Assembly: GCA_029062865.1 (NCBI GenBank)
Contig: JAIDPG010000376.1
Span: forward strand, 1 to 12,127
Reading direction: 5' to 3'
Origin: Oscillospiraceae bacterium
Lineage (GTDB): Bacteria; Bacillota; Clostridia; Oscillospirales; Ruminococcaceae
DNA length: 12,127 nt
Shown: positions 7,541-12,127 of the stretch, one piece after another
Numbering within the stretch: the stretch's first letter is position 1
How the letters are laid out: the number at the start of each line of letters is the position of its first letter
Made by a program: the position numbers and the translations under genes
Notes under the pieces: generated by a model
Database searches by the model: none
What the model saw: the letters and a program-made list of their open reading frames with translations, nothing else
Told to the model about the DNA's origin: nothing

Positions 7541-8395
7541 TTACGCTCCTTTCGGCGGCTCGTCGAGCGTTATCCTGCCGATTTTCCCGCCACGGAACTC
7601 ATCGAGAAGTGCCGCCGCCGCGCGTTCGATGTCCGGCTCGCCGCCCGAAATAAGCATACCGCGCTTTTTGGCGATCTCTTCAAGAATATCGCCCTCGCAC
7701 GTGATTTTATAACGCGCCTTCAAAAGCTCGGCGTAATCCTTCGTCAAAAGCTCTCCGAGCGACCTCGCCAAAGCCGCGGTGTCAACCACCTCGTCCTTGA
7801 CCGCGCCGGTGAACGCCAGCCTCTGCGCAACGTCCTTGTCCTCAAACTTCGGCCACAAAATGCCCGGCATATCGAGCAATTCCACGTCCTTGTCAATGGA
7901 AACCCACTGCTTTCCGCGGGTAACTCCGGGACGGTCGCCGACCTTGGTCTTTTTGGAATTCGCCATACGGTTTATAAACGAGGATTTCCCGACGTTCGGG
8001 ATGCCCACGACCATAAGCCGCAGCGCCTTTCCTATCATTCCACGAGCCTTGCGGCGCTCGATAAGCTCCGACAGCATACGCTTCACCGACGGCAGAAACT
8101 TGTTTATTCCCTTGCCGCTTCGGCAGTCGCACACGATCACGCAGATCCCGCGAGCCTCGTAATGTCTTTTCCACGCCGCCGTCGCGTTTTCGTCGGCAAC
8201 GTCGCACTTGTTCATTATCATAATGCGCGGCTTGTTTCCCAGCAGCTCGTCCAGAATGGGATTTCTGCTGCTTTCGGGAATACGCGCGTCGGTTATCTCC
8301 ACAACGGCGTCGACCATTTTCAAGTCGGCTTCGATAAGCCTCCGAGTTTTGGTCATATGCCCGGGAAACCACTGAATGTTCTGTATCTCGCCCAT
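7541..8395 (-). CDS. rbgA: Ribosome biogenesis GTPase RbgA (YlqF)
   Basis: RbgA is a GTPase required for late assembly of the 50S subunit in Firmicutes. The 284-residue protein shows the circularly permuted GTPase order: G4 NKCD (62-65) comes before G1 GIPNVGKS (131-138), G2 around Thr149 (PGVTRG) and G3 DMPG (165-168). The N-terminal WFPGHMTK includes the His (His13) that replaces the missing catalytic Gln in this family. The C-terminal helical domain (about residues 190-284) is the ANTAR-like rRNA-binding part. The gene begins three bases after the lepB stop with no convincing ribosome binding site of its own, so translational coupling to lepB is likely. Its position downstream of rplS suits co-production of L19 and an assembly factor. 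Confidence 0.97.
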   Translation of the reverse strand: MGEIQNIQWFPGHMTKTRRLIEADLKMVDAVVEITDARIPESSRNPILDELLGNKPRIMIMNKCDVADENATAAWKRHYEARGICVIVCDCRSGKGINKFLPSVKRMLSELIERRKARGMIGKALRLMVVGIPNVGKSSFINRMANSKKTKVGDRPGVTRGKQWVSIDKDVELLDMPGILWPKFEDKDVAQRLAFTGAVKDEVVDTAALARSLGELLTKDYAELLKARYKITCEGDILEEIAKKRGMLISGGEPDIERAAAALLDEFRGGKIGRITLDEPPKGA

Positions 8396-8398
8396 AAG

Positions 8399-9124
8399 TT
8401 AATCAAGCCACTTGAAGCTGCTGAACGGAGCGTAGCGCACAAACGCCTTGCCCATAATGAAATTCGTGTCAACAAATCCGACGGCGCTCATATTGCGGCT
8501 GTCGTTGGAGTTGTTGCGGTTGTCGCCCATTACGAACACGCAGTTCTCCGGGACGGTGTAGTCCTTGTTGCTCTCAATCCAGCCAACGCCCATAGGCTTT
8601 GTCATATGTTCTTTTATATAGTCCTCTTCAAGCGCCTCGCCGTTGCGGTAGACAACACCCTTGTCCGTGTCGATACGGACAACGTCGCCCTCCGTCGCGA
8701 TAACGCGCTTTATGATGGCTTCTCCGTAGACCGCCGTTCCGTGGATCATCAGCTTATCCGCCTGGACTATCACAATGTCGCCGTACTTAGGAGTGTACAT
8801 AAAATTCGTGGCGATAACCTTGTCATTATCGACCAATGTATCGTTCATAGAATCGCCCGAAACGGTTATTGAGCGGATGAAGAACAAATTCAGCACAAGC
8901 ACCGCCGCGATAGCGTAAACAAAGCACGCCGTCCAATCAAGAACATCGCCGACGCGATTCTTGGGCGGCTCTTCGTTATTTTCTTCGGCATTCTCGGCGT
9001 TTTCGGTGGTTTCTTCCCCCGACTGCTCGGCGACTTCAGCTCCATCGTTATCGTCGAGGTAATCGGAAAGAGACCTGCCGTCGGGCGCGTTCTTCTCCTC
9101 GTCAAACTCGTTTATATCATTCAT
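8399..9124 (-). CDS. lepB: Signal peptidase I
   Basis: This membrane-bound Ser/Lys protease removes signal peptides from exported proteins. From the chosen ATG (9124) it has 241 residues. Residues 1-60 are a strikingly acidic, Asn-rich cytoplasmic extension. Residues about 61-83 form one transmembrane helix (WTACFVYAIAAVLVLNLFF). The catalytic domain follows, with Ser92 in SGDSMNDTL, Lys139 in IIKRVIATEGD and the box E motif MGDNRNNSNDSR (189-200). An upstream in-frame GTG at 9160 would add 12 residues, but it lies within a strong hairpin and lacks a ribosome binding site; the ATG has a weak AAAGAGAA upstream. It sits between rplS and rbgA, a standard Firmicutes order. Confidence 0.96.
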   Translation of the reverse strand: MNDINEFDEEKNAPDGRSLSDYLDDNDGAEVAEQSGEETTENAENAEENNEEPPKNRVGDVLDWTACFVYAIAAVLVLNLFFIRSITVSGDSMNDTLVDNDKVIATNFMYTPKYGDIVIVQADKLMIHGTAVYGEAIIKRVIATEGDVVRIDTDKGVVYRNGEALEEDYIKEHMTKPMGVGWIESNKDYTVPENCVFVMGDNRNNSNDSRNMSAVGFVDTNFIMGKAFVRYAPFSSFKWLD

Positions 9125-9148
9125 GAGCAATTCTCTTTTCTCAAAGCT

Positions 9149-9188
9149 ATTCCCCAACACCCCCGCAAACCGCGGGAGCTCGGGGAAT
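9149..9188 (-). repeat. Intercistronic hairpin between rplS and lepB
   Basis: Outer arms ATTCCCCGA and TTGGGGAAT pair with one wobble, and inner arms CTCCCGC and GCGGGGG pair around a short loop, giving a long GC-rich stem in the 72-base gap. It is followed by AGCTTTGAG rather than a U-tract, so it is at best a partial terminator. Like the clpP-clpX hairpin, it has CCCC/GGGG arms. It could lower lepB expression relative to rplS or protect the rplS 3' end; this role is inferred. Confidence 0.65.
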
Positions 9189-9196
9189 TTAAGATC

Positions 9197-9538
9197 TTAA
9201 ACCTTGGACTTAACTCTGGCAGCCTTGCCCACTCTGTCACGCAGATAGTACAGCTTCGCTCTGCGAACCTTACCGTTTCTTACGACCTCCACGCGGTCAA
9301 CCGACGGGGAGTGAATCGGGAATACTCTCTCAACGCCGCAGCCGTGCGCAAGACGTCTTACCGTGAACGTCTCGTTGATGCCGCCGTGCTTCTTCGCGAT
9401 AACCGTGCCCTCAAACATCTGGATACGGCTCTTCTCACCCTCCTTGATGCTTACGTAAACCTTTACGTAATCACCGATCTCGATCTCGGGAGCGGCTTCC
9501 TTCATGCTGCTCTGCTCAATAAGCTTTAATGCGTCCAT
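9197..9538 (-). CDS. rplS: 50S ribosomal protein L19
   Basis: L19 lies at the 30S-50S interface and helps form intersubunit bridges. From the ATG at 9538 the protein has 113 residues, the family's usual size. The L19 pattern is present: the N-terminal helix MDALKLIEQSS, an SH3-like barrel with GDYVKVYVSIKEG and FEGTVIAKKHGG, the signature FTVRR...GVERVFPIHSP, and the basic C-terminal RRAKLYYLRDRVGKAARVK. The frame is open for another 21 codons upstream to an ATG at 9601, but that start has no ribosome binding site, while GGAGGA lies nine bases before the chosen ATG. It is the first gene of the long cluster and has its own strong promoter and long leader. Confidence 0.98.
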   Translation of the reverse strand: MDALKLIEQSSMKEAAPEIEIGDYVKVYVSIKEGEKSRIQMFEGTVIAKKHGGINETFTVRRLAHGCGVERVFPIHSPSVDRVEVVRNGKVRRAKLYYLRDRVGKAARVKSKV

Positions 9539-9790
9539 TTTTATAATCCTCCATAACTTTTCGGATATTCTTGAATTCGGCTTTTTCCGAGCGTTTTTCA
9601 TTTATAAAAAATACACGCCGCGGGTCTTTTCCCGCGCCTTCAGCGGACTATCCGTTTTTAATGTTTGAGAATGGCCGACGAAGCCGGACATTCGCGCGCA
9701 TTAACACACGTCGGTAAACTTTACCTTGATAAAGCTTTTTTATACAAAAACCGAATTTTGGGCATAGTTATGCCGACGGATACTAAATGC
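9539..9790 (-). promoter_or_regulatory. Long structured 5' leader of rplS (possible attenuator)
   Basis: About 250 bases separate the predicted start of transcription from the rplS ATG. The leader contains several self-complementary blocks: GGCAT-AACT-ATGCC (9761-9774), GGTAA-AGT-TTACC (9713-9725), a long-range CGTCGG/CCGACG pairing (9773-9778 with 9709-9714) enclosing the previous two, and CGCGGG-AAAAGA-CCCGCG (9619-9636). The last stem is followed seven bases later by TTTTTT (9606-9611), giving a terminator-like but imperfectly spaced element just upstream of the ribosome binding site. Ribosomal protein leaders in Firmicutes, including L19 leaders, commonly mediate feedback control. I cannot match this one to a known motif by eye. 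Apart from the promoter and the upstream terminator, the 9539-9932 stretch shows no gene. Confidence 0.55.
9547..9552 (-). promoter_or_regulatory. rplS ribosome binding site
   Basis: GGAGGA on the minus strand lies about nine bases before the ATG at 9538. It fixes the L19 start there and argues against the upstream in-frame ATG at 9601. Confidence 0.85.
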
Positions 9791-9796
9791 CTTTTT

Positions 9797-9825
9797 ATTA
9801 TAACACAATCTGTAGAAAAAATCAA
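9797..9825 (-). promoter_or_regulatory. Promoter of the rplS cluster
   Basis: On the minus strand a -35 TTGATT (9820-9825) and a perfect -10 TATAAT (9797-9802) are separated by exactly 17 bases. Transcription should begin near 9790. It lies just after the terminator of the preceding gene, as expected for the head of a highly expressed ribosomal protein unit. Confidence 0.85.
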
Positions 9826-9886
9826 GGGGGTTTTATCAAAATATAACAAAAATTTTTGAGAATTCAGGTAAAAGCTGAAATAAACG

Positions 9887-9920
9887 GCGGCTTTCCCCGC
9901 CGGCGACAGGAAAAAGCCGC
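9887..9920 (-). terminator. Terminator hairpin after the RACo-like gene
   Basis: On the minus strand the 12-base arms GCGGCTTTTTCC and GGGGAAAGCCGC pair with two G-U wobbles around a GC-rich 10-base loop. The stem starts 12 bases after the stop codon and is followed by CGTTTATTTC, a weak U-rich run. It separates the radC/RACo-like unit from the rplS promoter. Confidence 0.7.
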
Positions 9921-9932
9921 GTAAAATCGTAT

Positions 9933-11009
9933 TCAGAAATTTAGGTTTTTTAGGTAATTTTTATCAAATTTAAGTAAATTTTCTCGTGAGTAATCCTTCA
10001 CGATACGCACAAGCTCGAACGCGCGGGCACGCACGCTCTCGTCTTCCAAGAACGAAATTATCCCCTGCTCCGTCGAGTTCCGGCAAAAGGACGCGCCCTT
10101 GTATCTCTTTGGGATAGCGCCGAGCTCCAGAAGCGCGCGGAAGCCCGCAGGGTTGGAAAACGGCTCTCCCGAGAAGAACATCGACGCGTCGCTCGAAAAG
10201 CCGTCAAGAAGCTCGAAAGCCGCAGCGGTTCTCGCCTTGTCGGTCTGAATTGCTCTTACGTCGTTTTGTGAAATATAAAAATCCTCGCCGATGAAAAAAT
10301 GGTCGCGGTCGGTCATAATGCCGTCGCTGTCGAGGATCCCGCTTCTTTGCATTTCCGCGGCGACGGTAAGCGCGCCGCACGGAGAGATGCCGATGCTGTC
10401 GCAGTCGCCCGCGACCTCGTAGGCAATTGTCGCGTCGTTTTGACGGCGGACAACCTCAATCGCGCCGTTCTCGGCGGGAATTCCGCTTTCAAGAGCGGAG
10501 CCGTCGAACGCTCCCGCAAGCTCGAACGCCGCGCAATGGAGCTCTCCGCCGGTTCTGTGCGCGAGGCAGAGACTTCCTCCGAAGTCCGCCACCGTCCAAT
10601 CTCCCTCCGTTGGAAGCGTCAACAGCGACGCGGTGAACCGCCCGCTTATTCCCGCGGAGATATACGGCACGTACATCACCTCGCACGTTTCACCAAGCCC
10701 CAGATTGCCTGCCTTGAACGCGCACTCCGACGACGTTTCGATATGCACGGGCGCTGCGATGCCCACGCGCTTTACAGCGGTCGCCTTTATCGAAAACTCC
10801 GCGAGCGACTCCTCAACAAGTCTCGGAAGCTCTCGCGCCGCGGTCTCGGGAGTGATCGTCTCTCCCACCAGAACCGCCCTTGCGAAGCGCCTCTCCAAAG
10901 CCAGATCATAAAACACCGTCGCAATCGAATTAGCCGTAATGTCAACAGCCAAGGCAAGCTCCGCGCTGCGCTCGGTTCTGTATTTTTCCTTTATAACAGG
11001 TCTTTGCAT
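9933..11009 (-). CDS. RACo C-terminal domain (DUF4445-like) ASKHA protein, stand-alone
   Basis: This 358-residue protein resembles the C-terminal ASKHA-ATPase region of RACo, the reductive activator of corrinoid proteins. In order it shows LAVDITANSIATVFYDL (about 20-36) in place of the DIGTT phosphate-1 motif, ADFGGSLCL (141-149) in place of DIGTNGE, AGAFDGSALESGIPAENGAIE (165-185), GISPCGAL (207-214), and ISQNDVRAIQTDKA (246-259), the DxRxxQxxKA helix typical of the family. The N-terminal [2Fe-2S] domain of true RACo proteins is missing and no CX4CX2C motif occurs. The ATP-binding motifs look degenerate, so catalytic activity is doubtful. No corrinoid protein or methyltransferase gene is nearby. 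The ATG at 11009 was chosen for its AAGGAG site. It is coupled to radC upstream. Confidence 0.8.
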   Translation of the reverse strand: MQRPVIKEKYRTERSAELALAVDITANSIATVFYDLALERRFARAVLVGETITPETAARELPRLVEESLAEFSIKATAVKRVGIAAPVHIETSSECAFKAGNLGLGETCEVMYVPYISAGISGRFTASLLTLPTEGDWTVADFGGSLCLAHRTGGELHCAAFELAGAFDGSALESGIPAENGAIEVVRRQNDATIAYEVAGDCDSIGISPCGALTVAAEMQRSGILDSDGIMTDRDHFFIGEDFYISQNDVRAIQTDKARTAAAFELLDGFSSDASMFFSGEPFSNPAGFRALLELGAIPKRYKGASFCRNSTEQGIISFLEDESVRARAFELVRIVKDYSRENLLKFDKNYLKNLNF

Positions 11010-11013
11010 ATTA

Positions 11014-11019
11014 CTCCTT
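11014..11019 (-). promoter_or_regulatory. Ribosome binding site of the RACo-like gene, overlapping the radC stop
   Basis: AAGGAG on the minus strand lies four to five bases before the ATG at 11009 and shares bases with the TAA stop of radC (TAAGGAG). It sets the start at 11009 and implies translational coupling. An upstream in-frame TTG lies inside radC and is not supported. Confidence 0.8.
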
Positions 11020-11719
11020 AGGTATCCCAAAGATCGGATAAGTACCCGCTATCCCGCATTGACAGCGCATCGTCTCCGCTGACGATAATATGTTCAACAA
11101 GACCGACGCCGAAAACGTTCATATATTCGCAAAATCTGCGTGTGAACTTCAAATCATCGTCGGAGGGATGGACCGAGCCGATTATGTGATTATGCGCGAA
11201 AATCAGCTTGTACGCGTCATATTTAATGATCTGCTTTACTATTTCGCGATAATTGATTTGGATATGATTTGGCTGACTGCTGCTTGTATCGCAGATGTGC
11301 AGCAGCGCGCATTTATCGTCGAGCAGAAGGAGTGTGAGCATCTCGTGGGTTTTATCCTTAAAATGATTTCGACAATAATTGATGATTTTCCGCGTGCTGT
11401 CAAGAACTACCCTCGCTGCGATTTTAGCTTCATTAAGGTAATTTGCCAAGTCGCCGATGAAATTAAGCTGAAGCGCGGATTTATCGCCGATGCCATTTAC
11501 TTTCGCAAGCTCGTCAGCAGGGGCAAGCAATACGTTTTTCAGTGAGCCGAAATGATTAATGAGATTGTGTGCGATGTCGTTAGTGTTTATCCGTGGGATA
11601 ATTTGATACAACAGAACTTCAAGGATTTCGTGTTCCTGAAAAGAGTTGATACCGTTTTCGATGTACCTTTTCAGCATCCGCTTGCGGTGCCCCTTGTGAA
11701 CATCTCTATCTTCTGACAT
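11018..11719 (-). CDS. radC: RadC-family (JAB1/MPN-like) protein
   Basis: This RadC/YeeS-family protein is 233 residues from the ATG at 11719, or 240 from an ATG at 11740. Counting from 11740, the N-terminal part (HKGHRKRMLKRYIENG) leads into a helix-hairpin-helix VNGIGDKSA (81-89). The C-terminal JAMM metalloprotease-like domain has His173-Asn-His175, Ser183 and Asp186 in the H-x-H-x7-S-x2-D spacing. The usual Pro after HNH is replaced (HNHIIG). The family's biochemical role is unproven; the old DNA-repair assignment for radC was retracted and many homologues lie near mobile elements. The inferred transcript starts around 11750, leaving only about 10 bases before 11740 but about 30 before 11719, where GGGTGGTG can serve as ribosome binding site, so I prefer 11719. 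Confidence 0.88.
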   Translation of the reverse strand: MSEDRDVHKGHRKRMLKRYIENGINSFQEHEILEVLLYQIIPRINTNDIAHNLINHFGSLKNVLLAPADELAKVNGIGDKSALQLNFIGDLANYLNEAKIAARVVLDSTRKIINYCRNHFKDKTHEMLTLLLLDDKCALLHICDTSSSQPNHIQINYREIVKQIIKYDAYKLIFAHNHIIGSVHPSDDDLKFTRRFCEYMNVFGVGLVEHIIVSGDDALSMRDSGYLSDLWDT

Positions 11720-11756
11720 AACACCACCCGATTTTTTCATATTTTTTCCCTATGGC

Positions 11757-11785
11757 ATTATACCAAAATTTTATAAATTTGTCAA
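11757..11785 (-). promoter_or_regulatory. Consensus promoter of radC and the RACo-like gene
   Basis: On the minus strand a perfect TTGACA (11780-11785), a 17-base spacer and a perfect TATAAT (11757-11762) are present. Transcription should begin near 11750, leaving a short leader for radC. This is as strong a housekeeping promoter as sequence can indicate. Confidence 0.9.
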
Positions 11786-11842
11786 GGTGTTTTGTATATT
11801 ATTCACAAATAACGATTTTTATGAAAATCCGGTCAAATGCCC

Positions 11843-11871
11843 TTGACAAAGTGCGGGAAATTTGATACAAT
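11843..11871 (+). promoter_or_regulatory. Divergent plus-strand promoter pointing into the inverted-repeat element
   Basis: TTGACA (11843-11848), a 17-base spacer and TACAAT (11866-11871) form a near-consensus promoter on the plus strand, divergent from the radC promoter. The predicted start (about 11878-11879) is two to three bases before the 222-bp inverted-repeat element. No coding frame follows on the plus strand inside the window, so it drives either a non-coding RNA or a gene beyond the right edge. Confidence 0.82.
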
Positions 11872-11880
11872 ATATTTGAT

Positions 11881-12102
11881 TTAAGGCAATACCGCACAAA
11901 GATTGTCGTCCGCGGGTTGACGTACCGTCATCGCTAGCGCCGGCAAATTTTTCGGCAGATTGCGCAAAATCGACGAACGAGGCCGGCGCCTGTGAGGAGA
12001 TTTTGCGCAAAATATGACCGTGTTGAACTTCGTTCAACCTAAAATTTGCCGGCAAGCGGGCGGCAAAGCGCGCAGCGCGGTCTTTGTGCGGTGTTGCCTT
12101 AA
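11881..12102. mobile_element. 222-bp nested inverted-repeat element (MITE-like or structured RNA)
   Basis: Terminal 22-base inverted repeats (11881-11902 and 12081-12102) match at 21 of 22 positions; both ends read TTAAGGCAA-ACCGCAC from outside in. TTAA is at each extreme and may be a target duplication. Inside lie a second perfect 13-bp pair GCCGGCAAATTTT (11939-11951 / 12041-12053) and a third perfect 12-bp pair TTGCGCAAAATC (11960-11971 / 11999-12010). Side hairpins are TGACG-TAC-CGTCA (11918-11930), AGGC-CGGC-GCCT (11980-11991) and GTTGAAC-TTC-GTTCAAC (12022-12038). The whole can fold into one long branched hairpin on either strand. It encodes no transposase and no credible protein. A non-autonomous transposon is the first reading; a small RNA gene is the alternative. 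Confidence 0.65.
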
Positions 12103-12104
12103 GG

Positions 12105-12127
12105 CTGTCGCTTATACACAGCTCCGC
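12105..12127 (+). other. Tn5 mosaic-end / Nextera-adapter-like sequence at the right edge
   Basis: The last 23 bases start CTGTCGCTTATACACAGCT, which matches the 19-base Tn5 mosaic end CTGTCTCTTATACACATCT at 17 of 19 positions. The next four bases (CCGC) match the Nextera adapter continuation (CCGA) at three of four. The likely explanation is adapter readthrough at a contig end with base errors. A natural IS4/IS50-type transposon end is an alternative that cannot be excluded here. Confidence 0.5.

Noticed and set aside
8162..8872. 236-codon plus-strand open frame opposite lepB and rbgA
   Set aside because: It is antisense to two genes with intact catalytic motifs and shows no domain of its own.
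9539..9601. 21-codon N-terminal extension of L19 from the ATG at 9601
   Set aside because: It is in frame but has no ribosome binding site, exceeds the family length, and a strong GGAGGA precedes the internal ATG at 9538.
9604..9636. A definite intrinsic terminator inside the rplS leader
   Set aside because: The stem is only six pairs and the T-run starts seven bases after it, so I treat it as a possible attenuator within the leader rather than a confirmed terminator.
11819..12055. Minus-strand 78-codon open frame covering the inverted-repeat element
   Set aside because: It lies across the arms and side hairpins of the repeat element, has no ribosome binding site or recognisable domain, and its content is explained by the palindromic DNA.
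1..12127. CRISPR arrays, tRNA/rRNA genes, toxin-antitoxin or defence systems
   Set aside because: No regularly spaced direct repeats, no tRNA cloverleaf or rRNA sequence, and no defence-type domain beyond the RadC and YraN families were seen on either strand.

Overview
The window looks like chromosomal DNA of a low-to-mid GC Clostridia-type Firmicute, most likely an uncultured gut member of the Oscillospiraceae/Ruminococcaceae kind. This is inferred from the gene order rplS-lepB-ylqF-rnhB-yraN and tig-clpP-clpX, strong AGGAG ribosome binding sites, consensus sigma-70/sigma-A promoters, and a RACo-type ASKHA protein. Every gene recognised lies on the minus strand, so transcription runs from high to low coordinates. 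The window both begins (inside a gene) and ends (in sequence resembling the Tn5 mosaic end) as an assembled contig might.

Reading in the direction of transcription: (i) 11741-12127 holds no gene. It contains two near-perfect divergent promoters, a 222-bp TTAA-bounded nested inverted-repeat element (MITE-like or structured RNA), and a terminal 23 bases resembling the Nextera/Tn5 mosaic-end adapter. (ii) A two-gene unit, a RadC-family protein and a stand-alone RACo-C-terminal (DUF4445-like) protein, ends at a hairpin terminator near 9887-9920. (iii) A strong promoter at 9797-9825 with a roughly 250-nt structured leader starts rplS, followed by lepB, rbgA (ylqF), rnhB, yraN, thrC, a COG1768-like metallophosphoesterase, tig, clpP and clpX. 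Spacing is tight throughout and no clear terminator appears before 823-851, so this may be one ten-gene transcription unit, broken by two strong intercistronic hairpins (rplS/lepB and clpP/clpX) that lack U-tracts. (iv) Past the terminator lie a more AT-rich gene for a protein with a hydrophobic C-terminal membrane segment, and the first 38 codons of a further coupled gene.

The long cluster is mostly core machinery: ribosome protein and assembly (L19, RbgA), secretion (signal peptidase I), RNA/DNA hybrid removal (RNase HII), nascent-chain folding (trigger factor) and ATP-dependent proteolysis (ClpXP). Threonine synthase and a phosphoesterase sit between the two classic clusters. I do not see an evident new multi-gene system. 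The least explained items are the 222-bp inverted-repeat element with a promoter aimed at its first base, the rplS leader, a ClpP with an enlarged segment after the catalytic His, and the RACo-like protein whose ATP-binding motifs look eroded.
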